From positions 744,001-808,000 of the forward strand of contig JALRME010000007.1 in assembly GCA_026120035.1 (NCBI GenBank): a stretch of 64,000 nucleotides of DNA. The letters run 5' to 3'. Below the pieces are notes generated by a model. It ran no database searches, had not been told where the DNA came from, and worked only from the letters and a program-made list of their open reading frames with translations. Below are positions 11,206-21,577 of the stretch, piece by piece (position 1 is the stretch's first letter; each line of letters begins with the position of its first letter). The translations under genes and the position numbers were made by a program. The DNA comes from Coleophoma eucalyptorum. Taxonomy: Eukaryota > Ascomycota > Leotiomycetes > Helotiales > Dermateaceae.

Positions 11206-12959
11206 CTACAAGAGTCCCATTCTTAAGAGCTTATTTCCGGCTTCGAGAAAGTAGTAGTCTGCATATACAAGTCCGTGATCCGCATATCGTTTGTCAGCAT
11301 CCTCATTATTGTTTGCCGTAGCATGTCGAAGAATCGAATCAAAACCCATCCCATCCTTAGCTTCCAGTACGATAGGATATGCATTACTACTAGTTGGGAC
11401 AGTAAATGTTGCATGCTCGGGTGCCAAAGATAGTGAGATGGTCTGGTTCATGATCTCGAACGCGGCATGTAAGAGTTCTCGAGCCTCGTCATCTCGTCCT
11501 TCACCAACTAGCAGATTATGCAAAATCAGAAATCCATTAACTGCAATCATACCAGCAGAGGTATCTCGCAGTGGTCCAGACGTGCTTGTCAGCGTAGGTG
11601 GCGCGTCAAAATCCCAAAGCGGTACAAAAGGATGGGTGTGTGTGCCTAATGTGCGGCACTGTTCCAGCCTTGAGATGAAATACTTAGATAGCTCGAGAGC
11701 TGCGTCTAAGAATAATGGATCGCGGGTCCAGTAGTATGTCTGCGCAAATCCCATAATTGCCCATGCTTGGCCTCTATAGATATGTCAGACACCATTTATC
11801 TGCACGTCCATAGTTGCTGTTTGCAAATAAAACGTACCTGCTCCATGTTGAATCATCACGCCATCCTTGATTCGTTAGCTGGTTTTTTACTTCCCCGGTC
11901 TTTGCATCAAAATTGATAAGGTGATATGTGGACCAGTCATCTCGGACAATGGCTCGTAGCACTGTTTTTGCGTGGATGGTGGCTATTTCAATGAGTTTTT
12001 GATTGTTAGTCTGATGTCCTGCATAATACAGAAGGTCAAGATCTATTTTCGTCAAGGTTAGTACTCCATATTTCTCATCTTCGAATGATGATACATACTG
12101 CACATGCTGTCAATAATGACAAGGAAATCCGATTCCATGTCCACAAAACTATAGCGACCATTCACTGCAGAGTCCCAACTCCTGATTGCACCAACTTTTT
12201 CACAGTACCTACTTGCGAGTGACAACGCAGCGGTGAGGACACACTGCAAGCTCTCCTGATTACCGGTCAACTCCCAGTCCATGCGCAGTGCCGGCTGGAT
12301 GATGAATGACATATCATGCGTATCCGTCCTCGTCGCCATACCACGGATCGGCCCTGTCCATGATCTGCAAGCGTCGAGCAGATCCTTATAGAATGTACTA
12401 CGATGCTGAGCAGGAATAGGAAAGTACTGCGGAAACTTCACAAAACGCTCCAAAAGCGCGTATAAGGACCCAGGAAAGAAGCCACACGTCCAGAATGAGG
12501 CTTCTCGTAGTGTGTACTTGTTGGCTCCCGGTTCTGTCATGGTAACATATTCTGGATATGCTGTGGGTTCTGCCTGTAAAAGAAGAATTTAGCCTAACAC
12601 TCAGCCTGTACTTGGCTTTGTAACTTTACTTCTCCAAAAGCCTTTCGCTCCCGTATCGCAACCCGCCATAATTTTGCAATTGCGTTCTCAGAGAATAACT
12701 CTGCGAGGGCCTCTCTAGGTAACATTGCAGTGGCAAGATTGCTTTGAATTTTATCTTGGATGCCGCTAGGGATTGCTGATATAACAACCTCGCCCATCGT
12801 CTTTGCTGATTGTGATTGTAGACTTTCTTCTAGTGTTTGGTGGATAAAGTCTCCTCTGATAGCCATTGTGCCCCCGTGGAGTTTTTTGAGAGAGGGTTTC
12901 GATGTGACAACAAAGCTGGGGCTATGGTTGACCAAGGAGGAGGAAGAATTGATCAACAA
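11206..12959 (-). CDS. GH88 unsaturated glucuronyl/galacturonyl hydrolase
   Basis: It removes the delta-4,5-unsaturated uronic acid left at the non-reducing end of oligosaccharides by polysaccharide lyases. There are four exons (start..12612, 12573..12099, 12042..11838, 11773..11206) with introns of about 40-65 nt; each junction restores family sequence. I see the family's TDTHDMSFII (first catalytic Asp), SWDS, DMESDFLVIIDSMCNLDLLYYAG (second Asp region), NQGWRDDSTWSRGQAWAIMG, and RYADHGLVYADYYFLEA at the end. The more likely start is the ATG at 12864-12866 (MAIRGDF); an upstream in-frame ATG at 12959 would add 31 residues. There is no signal peptide, so it is probably cytosolic. The neighbouring DUF2264 gene and regulator support a uronide-degrading locus. 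Confidence 0.9.
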
Positions 12960-13518
12960 TAAAATAGAGTTTGGCCTCTATGCTTTCTATTTCTTCGTGC
13001 AGTCTCAAGGGCAGACGAATAATGAATTGACACACACCACGTTTATCATATGATAGCATCATACACGATTTTATTCTTACCTAGAGCTGCTTCACGGAAG
13101 CTGCAGGTCGTATGTCCGAGCCGGGCATGCTTGTAGCTGCAGACAGCCTACTTATTCCGATTCCCGACACTTCTTCCGAAGAGCTTGGCACATATCAGAG
13201 CCGTAGTGGTAGCATGCGGAGTAAGTCCACGATTAGGACCAGTAAAATCTCTTGCAAAATCAAATATTCCCTGCTGTTCCCACGTGCGAAGTTTTCGTAT
13301 CTCAACTACCGTGCACTATTGTCTTGAAGGATTAGATAATGCTACCATCACGATAGAATCGATATCCATGCTTGAGGAACCATCCGAGTTAACAATAAAA
13401 AAAGCTGTTCACGGCTAGAGCTTACCTATTTTAATCGTAACAATCTAACATTAGAGTTTCTTCCTGCAAGTTCGGAAACAAAGAATGTGAATATTTGGGC
13501 TGCCGCAAGATTCGTATG
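12960..13518. other. Intergenic between GH88 and HET-domain genes
   Basis: This is the upstream flank of the GH88 gene, AT-rich with scattered CCG/CGG triplets near 13095-13125. A short plus-strand frame at 13112-13327 has no recognisable feature. Nothing else is seen. Confidence 0.35.
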
Positions 13519-15132
13519 TTAGAGAATCGTCTCGAGAGATTTCAATATCAGGTCAGGATTGTCCAGCCTCAATCTCAACATGGCCCAGTCCCCAATAAGA
13601 GCGGGTGCGAGCTCGACAGTCACAATCAACTGATCTGGACCTTTACAGGAGAAAATCCATCTGCCATCAGGTGTGTTGTTCGTGGATTTTACTTCCCAGT
13701 ACTTGCCCATGCTTACGCACGCCTCCGAATTCCTGGTTGCGTCAACTTTTATAGTCAGGTTGGTACCAGAAACCAGCTGAAATGAGAACTGTGCTAAAAC
13801 GTTGACCTCTTCACGATTTTGGAAGGAGAAAAAGCTGGTCTTTGCATTCCACATCTCTCGTGGTAGCACATCGCAATTTCTCCACACGCTCGGGTTTCTA
13901 CTCAGCAAGATCCCATCGGTCCTATGAAAGCAGTTCATTGTCAAAATTGGTTTGTGGCGAATTGATACTGTGTCCAATTGTGAAAAAGGTACAAGGTCGG
14001 TTCTTTTGTAGCCCATTCGATTCGCATCCACGCGAACAAACTGGTTTTGTGATGTCTTGTGCAGATATATGCCAACACAAATTCTCTTACTTTGGTATCC
14101 CACACCTGGGAGAAGAGCGATATATTCATTCCGTACGTCAGTGCGCTCCAAGGCGACGTCTAACTTGATTTCTTTGCTAGTGATCTCAAGCACTGGACTT
14201 GGGCCCCCACCCTCGCGATCCCATATTATATCTCGGCACAGCGCAAATTCGGAGGGTGATCTTGCGAGGAGCCCTCGAAAAGTAGAGAAGGCTGCCTTCT
14301 GATCTATCCAGGCAAAGATTGATTTGTCATCAGACTGCTTTATGATCTCTTCTTGTAGACGGATAAATGCTCGGTTGCCTTCGCCATATAACATGGGTAT
14401 GTGGATTTCGAATAATCCCATCAGACAATATGTCATATCCTCTATCCTAGTTGTTGACCGCGATGCAGCCCAGCTCATCCGCTGGGCAAGTGAGTGGCAA
14501 GAGAAGTCTCCTGAAAGTAAAACGAGGCTTGGAACACAAGTACACCTCTCAATGAGCATGGCCAGATAAGGCTCATGTTTCGTTCCTATTGGGGACCAAT
14601 CATGAGTATAAAAGATCAGGTTCCGGGGTGCAATCAGTTCCTGCAGAGTCCAGCCTCTAGTAAACCACCGTGCTTTCACAAACATCTCTTCGATTGACTC
14701 CGCAGTAGACTGGTGATCAGCCTGCTCTTGGCGTTGGATAAACTCAGTCGGCGTGTCTCTTATCCATGCCAGCAATCCGTCTTGTTTCGGTGCTGCTACT
14801 TGCACATCGCACAGGTGGGCGTAACAGACTTCTGCATTCCTGTACCATCGAAACATGGAGTTTATAGCCTCTGAAAGCTCCGCACTACTTGACTTGTTGA
14901 TACAGCAAGTATCCACCCAAATGTAATGGAGATTGTCTTTCAGCGCTTGCTTTGCACACATTTCAATCTTTATGAAGCCTGCCTTAGACTCAGCTACCTT
15001 TCTGTACTTCCGCATGTCCTTAAATGTAACCTCATCATCTCCCCAGGTATGGGAAAGGATAGCATATTTTGGTGTTGAGTCCTCCCGAAAGAACTCCTTG
15101 AACTCAAGCGTCCGAGAATCAAGAAGTCGCAT
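13519..15132 (-). CDS. HET-domain protein (heterokaryon-incompatibility type)
   Basis: A single-exon gene of 537 residues. The N-terminal 250 or so residues are a HET domain (PF06985). It opens MRLLDSRTLEFKEFF, followed by YAILSHTWGDDEVTF, then YIWVDTCCINKSSSAELSEA and MFRWYRNAEVCYAHL, then RWFTRGWTLQELIAP, and DMTYCLMGLFEIHIPMLYGEG at the end of the domain. The C-terminal half (from about residue 290) is beta-rich and unfamiliar. There is no NACHT, ankyrin or WD region, so it is a stand-alone HET protein of the HET-E/HET-D N-terminal type. Proteins of this class trigger cell death on fusion of unlike strains, but most members have other or unknown roles. The frame is intact. Confidence 0.93.
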   Translation of the reverse strand: MRLLDSRTLEFKEFFREDSTPKYAILSHTWGDDEVTFKDMRKYRKVAESKAGFIKIEMCAKQALKDNLHYIWVDTCCINKSSSAELSEAINSMFRWYRNAEVCYAHLCDVQVAAPKQDGLLAWIRDTPTEFIQRQEQADHQSTAESIEEMFVKARWFTRGWTLQELIAPRNLIFYTHDWSPIGTKHEPYLAMLIERCTCVPSLVLLSGDFSCHSLAQRMSWAASRSTTRIEDMTYCLMGLFEIHIPMLYGEGNRAFIRLQEEIIKQSDDKSIFAWIDQKAAFSTFRGLLARSPSEFALCRDIIWDREGGGPSPVLEITSKEIKLDVALERTDVRNEYIALLPGVGYQSKRICVGIYLHKTSQNQFVRVDANRMGYKRTDLVPFSQLDTVSIRHKPILTMNCFHRTDGILLSRNPSVWRNCDVLPREMWNAKTSFFSFQNREEVNVLAQFSFQLVSGTNLTIKVDATRNSEACVSMGKYWEVKSTNNTPDGRWIFSCKGPDQLIVTVELAPALIGDWAMLRLRLDNPDLILKSLETIL

Positions 15133-15468
15133 GCTTGTGACCAGTCGTAATCTCCATTCAGATACGTATCAAACCCACATTATGGCCAAGCAAATCGCTC
15201 CGGCAAGTTCCATGTCGACTATACAGGCATCGAATAGCAAATACTTTATGTTAGGGTCTGTCTAAACGTGGCACAGTAGTATGGTGGTGACCTCAGCTAG
15301 TTCTTGGTTGGCTGTCAAGTACAATTGAACACGGATGAGTCTGTGTGGAGAAATAGCATAGGTTACATGACATAAGCGAGTGTGAGTTTACTGGTCTGCT
15401 GGTGTACCGCCGCTGCTTCGTCAGCACATATGGGCCTTGATTTACCGAACTCCATCTTAAACCCCGAG
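15133..15468. other. Intergenic upstream of the HET gene
   Basis: This region holds the probable promoter of the HET gene on the minus strand. No gene or repeat is seen. Confidence 0.35.
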
Positions 15469-16562
15469 GAGCCTCACCTTCGTTCCTTCTTCATACAATT
15501 CCTCGAATATTCACGACGGCTTCTTCCCTTTACAGCGACGAAGGCCTTCACACTGTTCATCCCTACTTTCCTATAGCCCATATCGTGGGTCTTCGAAACA
15601 TAATTGAGCCTCGCCCCCACGATGACAAGTGCTGTCAGCCTCGGACGGCTCAGGAACATGCTTGCTGCTGAATTAGCATGGCCATTCTATAACACCTTGC
15701 CAGTTCTACTATTTATACTGTATTTCGCTCTGGTAAGCCTAATTCAGGCCGTCGCTTCCAGCTTGACCTAGGCAGCATGAGGCTCTCGCTGTTTAGGACC
15801 GATCAAGCGCTGAGAGCTGTACTCGGATCAATTCTACGCGCTTTGTGTCATTCCAAAATGGAACTCTGGCTTTGAGCTTACATTTCTGTCCGAATAATCC
15901 TATGTTATTTTGTCCTGCTTCCAAGGGCAGCGCTTTGACTTCTGCTCGAACGCTCAGACGAGGTCGAATATAGAGAGCGATACTGTGGCAATAAGCTAAC
16001 CTTGTGGGTATAAGGTGTTTAGTTGTTAATTCTCAAGAGTATTTTTCTTACTTCTACCCTGGTTGGCGGACCCATTGCTGTCTTACCATGGAGCCTGGAG
16101 TCATATCATCTGGCATATTTAATTAATATTCTCCCAGTCCAGCAAGGCTGTATTTCAAAACAGATTCGGGATCAGGCATCTGGCTTCGGGATTCAACAGT
16201 TGTGGCGAGCGCCATCTACAGCCAGGAGTCATAAATTCCAGTTTACGTACTAAATCTAGTGCAGTTATCTGGAGTTTCTTGCAGAGGATGTATCATCAGA
16301 ACACCTACTGCAGGTTGAACGGCCAAACAACAGATGACTCCGATGATGAAAGTATCATAAATTGGGTGGTAAGCATTTGCCACAATATGGTTGTTGATGG
16401 AGTGAAGTCTGAGACATGGCCGGATTTGATAGGGCTGGGCTGGGCTGAAGCCGAAGTGGTTGTCTAGTTCAGCCATTGTTTATTAGCCTTGCGTCGCATT
16501 GACAGCCCTTCCAAAATCGCCCCCATACTCCAACAAGACTCTGAGGCTCAAATCGCGAGGGG

Positions 16563-16907
16563 TATAAAGGAGCTGTTCTCCTCCGTTCTACCTATGAGGC
16601 TCCTTTGAACCAAAGTCATTCATTCTACTTGAGTTAATCTCAAATACCTTTCATCCTTCGCTGTTTTCTTTTCCAATATATGATGATGTTCGCTTTTTGG
16701 CTCCCGAGCCTTTGCCAAGTAGTTCTTCCTACACTTTATACAAGTATTACCAAGGTTTGGATGGTATCCTCACCGCGTACGAGAAGAAAGAAAGCATATA
16801 CCTTTTGTAAGTACGTATCACTATTCAGGCTGCAAGTGCATGCTTTGTCGAATGGAACAGCAGTTCAACATCATGGCGCGATAGGACTCGACCCGAAATG
16901 GTTATAG
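16563..16907 (+). other. TATA box followed by a short unrecognised ORF
   Basis: TATAAAG at 16563-16569 is followed by a pyrimidine-rich leader (CATTCATTCTACTTGAG, AATACCTTTCATCC) and, 118 bases after the TATA box, by ATGATGATG at 16680. The leader resembles those of the three Cys-rich mini-genes downstream. The 75-codon frame that follows has no Cys/His pattern like theirs and no known domain. A small transcribed locus is plausible, but coding is not established. Confidence 0.3.
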
Positions 16908-17146
16908 CTAAGAGGTAGTCAGCAGTCAATTACTTCGAGCCAAGATCTCAGAAGCGTAGTGACAATGTTTACGAACTCACTCGATACAATACAATGGCCA
17001 ACAAACTCTTCAAGTGCTGATTGTGGTCATCTGTGGTCAACGCCGGAGCTTAGCAGAGAACAGTAGCCTTCTTGGAATCGACATGCTTGAGGGCTCACTA
17101 TGTTAGACTATGGTGTCTACAGCATCTCGAGTATGTATGAAGTAAG

Positions 17147-17458
17147 TTGAGTCAAAGTCCTCGCAAGGAGTCACCCTTGCTGATGATGGCTTTTCCTACA
17201 GGTCTCGGGCCAAGACATCCAGTGGACAACGTTCAGTGTTGGGTAGGGGCTCTTGATCCAATCTTGGCCGCATTGAGCCGTCTTCATGGTTTTCTACCTA
17301 ATTTCCAACGAACTTGGGAGTTAGATGATCTATCAGAAAACGACAAAGTTTTCATGGATTGTGTCAATGATACAATCCTGGCACTCTGTAAGGTGACCAG
17401 TTCTGTCACCGATTTACCTCTTCCCTGCGATCATCAGCGTGATCGGATAATCCTCTGA
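17147..17458 (+). CDS. Hypothetical small ORF
   Basis: A 103-codon frame whose second half is protein-like (LDPILAALSRLHGFLPNFQR, then WELDDLSENDKVFMDCV and ILALCKVTSSV). A possible intron with donor GTAAGTTG near 17140 and acceptor CTACAG near 17200 would give a different N-terminus. I do not recognise the family. It ends next to two GAGCCTC motifs. It could be an exon of a lost gene. Confidence 0.3.
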   Translation: MSQSPRKESPLLMMAFPTGLGPRHPVDNVQCWVGALDPILAALSRLHGFLPNFQRTWELDDLSENDKVFMDCVNDTILALCKVTSSVTDLPLPCDHQRDRIIL

Positions 17459-17604
17459 GTCAACGGGCAAGAGCCTCAATTAACCGCAGAGCCTCATCTT
17501 CCCATCCTGGCGCAGCAAAACCTCGCATGCGTGCAGCTTGGTGGGTCTTGGGCTCTCGCGTATGCGAGGCTCTAGGCAGCGAGGTCACTCTCAAGTTGAG
17601 CCTC

Positions 17605-18294
17605 AAATTACACCTTACCTTGCATTCCTCGAGTTGTTTTGTGTTGTAGGCATTAGTTTTAATACAAGTTTTCATTCGTCATCATACGCGCTTCCGCCGC
17701 ACGACCAATGTGCTGCTTTGTACAAGCCTCGCTCAAGCTTTCGCCCCGTTAATCTTCCATGGCCCCTAGCGCTGTACAAGCTTCCGCGACTTTCAATTAA
17801 AGATCTCATAATTCAAGTACCGGAATTTAATATCCGTTTCAGTCATCAGTTCAATTTTGGTTTTCTCTATCATGCTATACCGGCCGGGCCCGAAGATTAC
17901 GGGCCTACTTAGCTCGCTCACCGAGCAGACTATCAACAAGGCATACACGAGCAGATGAGATTGAACGCAATGTCATCCATATAAAACTGCATATGGAGTG
18001 ATTGCAAAGGACGAAAGGTTACTCGCTAAAGACCGAGTCATCTGCCAACTACCGTCTTACTTACCTTGCTCCATATGGTGGCTCGGCATCATATCATAGA
18101 GCTTCTAGTGTTGTGAAACTTAGAATACAAAGTGGGCAATCGTTAAGGGGCCGGGACACTGATGCCTTCGCCACCTTGCTAGTGACTAGGGGCTGGTCGA
18201 TTACAGTTCAGCGACATGATTCTGGCTTTACTTCATATCAAATCATATACGTTTGACCGTCTGATAGGTTCTTAGTATACTTTTTTTTTCTACA
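17605..18294. other. Stretch without a supported gene
   Basis: There are overlapping short frames only. No motif, RNA gene or repeat is seen up to the hairpin. Confidence 0.35.
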
Positions 18295-18343
18295 GCTCAG
18301 GCTTCCTCACGGGCAACGCGAATGCCCGGTGAAGAAGCTGAGC
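18295..18343. promoter_or_regulatory. Imperfect hairpin upstream of a mini-gene
   Basis: Two 21-nt arms (18295-18315 and 18323-18343) are complementary apart from one mismatch and one bulged base on each side, with a 7-nt loop. The right arm contains CCGGTGAAG. The same string, as CTTCACCGG, occurs at 21179 in front of the second mini-gene. The hairpin ends 45 bases before the TATA box at 18388. Confidence 0.6.
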
Positions 18344-18387
18344 CTTCTATATCCGCTGGGCATGGAATTCCGGTCTGAAATGGAAGC

Positions 18388-18395
18388 ATAAAAGG
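18388..18395 (+). promoter_or_regulatory. TATA box of first Cys/His-rich mini-gene
   Basis: ATAAAAGG lies 135 bases before the ATG at 18523 and is followed by a C/T-rich leader (CACCTCACCTCTACCTGC). The same arrangement, with a TATA box 118-147 bases before the ATG, is seen at the other mini-gene loci. Confidence 0.5.
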
Positions 18396-18522
18396 CATGG
18401 ATTTCCTCAGAATGGATATTTTCAAGGCATCATCGCACCTTCTGTTTCAAACTCATTTGCACCTCACCTCTACCTGCTTTCAAACACACCAAGACGTTCA
18501 GAATCAAAGCTCTTTACCAATC

Positions 18523-18756
18523 ATGAAGCCAGCAACCAAACAAATCACTTCTCTTAGAGGATCTTCAACTCGTGATAGGCACTCATCGAGAAGCGGCAGT
18601 TCAAAGCATCAATACACATATCACTGGTCTTGGACCTGCTGCTACTGTCAAAGCCACTCTGCAATGAAGACAACAACCACTACCCATTGCCCAGGTTGCT
18701 CCCACTTGAGGTGTGCAAACTGCCCCTTGGAGGAAGTCAAGACTCGAGTCCACTGA
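18523..18756 (+). CDS. Cys/His-rich mini-protein, paralog 1
   Basis: About 77 residues from the ATG at 18523; the open frame reaches back to 18397, but that start lies at the TATA box. The basic Ser/Arg-rich N-terminus (RDRHSSRSGSSKH) leads to a metal-binding-like core, WTCCYC, 13 residues, then CPGCSHLRCANC. This fits the pattern W-x-C-x2-C-x(11-13)-C-x(2-4)-C-x-H-x-[RK]-C-x2-C shared with the genes at 21344 and 22585. The first half of the core resembles a RanBP2-type zinc finger (W-x-C-x2-C ... C-x2-C); the added H-x2-C-x2-C does not. There is no signal peptide. The function is unknown. A short downstream intron is possible. Confidence 0.6.
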   Translation: MKPATKQITSLRGSSTRDRHSSRSGSSKHQYTYHWSWTCCYCQSHSAMKTTTTTHCPGCSHLRCANCPLEEVKTRVH

Positions 18757-21196
18757 GCCCAAGTAAGCACTCTTTGAGACTTTGAAAATACCGATACTAA
18801 TTCCTTCTGAAGGCCAGTATTGTTATTTCTCTACGATATCATTCGTCAGAATACAGCTCAATGGCTATCGCGTATTGTGTTTCAAGTGATTTTGTTTTCA
18901 ACTGCGGGCTTATAGGTGTTGATGGCTTTCTTGGGCATGAAGCCTGGATAGACAGGTTTCGGTAGTTGGCTTAGATTTCTGGAGTTCCAGCTGGGGGACG
19001 AAGGCGACTCAGGCGTACGCAATCTTTTCTCAACTTGAGCTTCTGGGTCAGGGTATTGGGGTTGGATTTGTTTGGCTGCTGTTGGTGTCGGTTGGCATAG
19101 CGCTGGTATCATTAAGAGGGCGTTTTAGATTTCGATCCTGATTACAGATTAACGTGTTTATCCACTGCCGAAATCCATTATCGTTATCTTTCGGGATGTT
19201 CTACACACGTTTTTCTCTTCTTTCTCTTTCGCGAACCCTCAAGCTATGCAATTGGATCAGACTATTTTCTTTTCCCGAATTGCTGTATCTTGCTCCGTCC
19301 GTTTCGAGTAAAACGGGGCCGTGTTAAGGGGCGATCATCATTCGACGCCACGATGGTGCCCTGAAAAAACGCCCCTTCGCGAACACTGGCGTTGCGGACT
19401 AAGTATAGAACGGAGTACCCTTACAAGAAAATCGCCCTGTTTCGCAAATAAACAACTCAATTAAAATTCATGATCAACTCGCTTCTGTTCTTCGTTGGGC
19501 GGGCGGGCATTTTCCCCCGCCAAGACCCTTTAGAGCAGGCGCGGGGGCGGAGGGGCATTTTAGGCATATTTTTCTCTCCTGGAATTCTGGGTGGAAATCG
19601 TGGGAAAAAGGGTCACGTTCGCTGTCGCGGCCGGAAGTATATCTGCCTCATTGCCCTTTTGGTCTACTATCGCCCTGACACGCCAGCGCCCCTGGCTGGC
19701 TGTGTATGTTTCCCCCTCCCTCCTTTTTATTTCTCTTTGCGGAGGAGTGCCTGTTCTGCTCACCCGTGTTCGCTCACAACGTCATTCGTTGCTCGGTGTG
19801 GAAAGCTGACACGCTAAGCATCCGTCTTATTCCTCCTTCGCCGGGTAAACCTATTCTTTGAAGTGCACTTCTCGTCCAGTAGAGATGCTACAACGTGGAT
19901 TCAAGGTCTTTAAATTAGGCACAAGTGGAATATGACATTATTCTGCCTTTAGGTGACTCTTATTGTTCAAGATTGAGGTATGGGCATGGTTACAACGGCA
20001 CGTTTTCCGAAATGACGTATCTCCTCAGGAGGGGTTCCCCAGAGTCGGTCTGGAGTGAGAGGGGTTCTAGGTGCCTGTTTAGAAGGCCACGAAGAAGGAG
20101 AGAAACTGGGATTTGCGATGATCTGGGGGACTGATCCTAATTGGACGCGAAAGGAGACACGGTAAGATTGTGAGCGCGCGTCCATCTTTGGGAGCAAAGG
20201 TAATGCAATAATGCGACACGATCTCAAATCGGAACAAGAAAGTGCAGACACGACTTCTCTCGGTCTGTACACGAAGGGATTCGCACTTCCCAGAGGAACC
20301 TAGTCGCGCGACGGGCGAGAGAACTAGCCTACCCCTCGTCCGTCGCCCTAGGTATGGGTCGCTACTTAAGCGACGACGTGTAAGTGAGTAACTGCATGGA
20401 ACGAAACAGAGCTCCTCTCGTAACCAGACCTGTCAGACCGAAGAGGTTCAGTCAGGTTAGTTATCATGGTCACGACTTGCTTCGGTGCCCAGAAAAGTCA
20501 AAAACCGAGTGTCTCGTAACCCACTTATGATGGCCCTTTTCTTCTACCGGTGAGATACCTCTCCCTCCTACCGCCCTGGGAGCCTGTAAGAGAGGGCGAG
20601 CGGGTTGGCAGCCACTGGTGTAGTCCAACGTCTTTCCATGTGAAATTCCGTCGACATTTGGGGTGCTCGGGGAGCCGACAGCGGCTGCGCCATCGCCCAC
20701 GCGAGAGGTTCCTGCGTTAGCGAGATTACCTCTTTTTTCGCAGTGAGATGGGTATGAAGGGGGGGGTAGCACGCAAAGAAGGCATCCAGAAAAGCGAATT
20801 TGCCACTTCTTGGTTGGGATAGATTTGGTCGACTTTCTGTTACAAGGCATTTTTTAGGGCTTTCGACGTGTCGTAATGGGCAACATACCGCATGACTTAG
20901 AACTGACCGAGGAAAAAATACCTCATAAAATTCTCGCCCTTCCCAAAATCGCCCACGCTATCCACACCGGCCTCGTTGTCGCGTGTCGTTAACTGGGCAA
21001 ACTGGTCGCTTACCTCTGCGTTGGAACTACACAGCCCGTGTTTTCTGAGTGACTTCGTAAGACATGCTTTCTACGGTGAAGAAGTATGATCTGTGCTCGG
21101 TAGCTCAAGCGGTCGCCCTTACGCCCTTGAATATTGAAAGGAGGATGTATGAAGAGCGCCCTGATCTCATTGCTGTATCTTCACCGGTGAGGCATC
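18757..21196. other. 2.4 kb without a supported gene
   Basis: This is fairly GC-rich DNA with repeated short strings such as TCGCCC (19435, 19671, 20345, 20935, 21113). The 13-mer ATTGCTGTATCTT occurs twice (about 19278 and 21169). Frames of 60-130 codons on both strands (for example minus 20470-20850) overlap each other and have low-complexity or Pro/Ser-rich translations without motifs. A decayed repeat is possible. No RNA gene is seen. Confidence 0.35.
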
Positions 21197-21206
21197 TATA
21201 TATATG
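21179..21206 (+). promoter_or_regulatory. Palindrome and TATA box of second mini-gene
   Basis: TCACCGGTGA at 21181-21190 is a perfect 10-bp palindrome. It is followed directly by TATATATATG at 21197-21206, 147 bases before the ATG at 21344. The CTTCACCGG half also occurs in the hairpin upstream of the first mini-gene. Confidence 0.5.
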
Positions 21207-21343
21207 AAAGGTCGGGTTTGCTCTCTTGCTCAGGTCTCATCACTTCAAGACTTTAAACACGAACAAGCACAGCTACCTTGCAACCAACGACTTTCTTCCG
21301 CACATCTCTTAGTTATATACGAACTCAAACACCTCCATTAACG

Positions 21344-21577
21344 ATGTCTCCTCCCTCCGAATACATCTGGCAATGCCACCATTGTGCCACGGCAGGAATG
21401 AATACCAACTCTACAATTCAGTGTATCAACGTCAACTGTCAACATGTAAGATGTGCACATTGCTATGTTGAAAAGATCCCTGGACCAAAGAAGCACAAGA
21501 GAGGAAGTCGTAGCAGTGCCCCCAGAAGCCAAAGGTACGCAGTACATGAGTTTCATAATATGCTTTCCCATTTCTAA
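21344..21577 (+). CDS. Cys/His-rich mini-protein, paralog 2
   Basis: The frame from the ATG at 21344 encodes MSPPSEYIWQCHHC, 12 residues, then CINVNCQHVRCAHC and a basic tail (PGPKKHKRGSRSS). All seven Cys/His positions of the shared pattern are kept. A GTACGC donor at 21536 and an AATAG acceptor just before 21591 would shorten the C-terminus to about 65 residues; without splicing the frame ends at 21577. The upstream ATG at 21278 is in the leader and less likely. There is no signal peptide. It is possibly a zinc-binding protein of unknown role. Confidence 0.6.
   Translation: MSPPSEYIWQCHHCATAGMNTNSTIQCINVNCQHVRCAHCYVEKIPGPKKHKRGSRSSAPRSQRYAVHEFHNMLSHF

Larger units (their letters stand above)
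15469..17604. repeat. Cluster of GAGCCTC / GAGGCTC heptamers
   Basis: The heptamer GAGCCTC (or its complement GAGGCTC) occurs at 15469, 15606, 15779, 16543, 16596, 17471, 17489, 17566 and 17598. That is nine times in about 2.1 kb, where roughly 0.3 would be expected by chance in random sequence. Two copies sit on either side of the TATA box at 16563, and several are followed by A. Two copies, at 15779 and 17566, share the neighbouring string TAGGCAGC. The spacing is irregular, so this is not a tandem repeat. It could be a binding site or the subterminal motif of a decayed transposon. Confidence 0.6.

Noticed and set aside
20470..20850. Minus-strand 126-codon frame
   Set aside because: Pro/Gly/Ser-rich translation with no motif, in a gene-poor GC-rich stretch.
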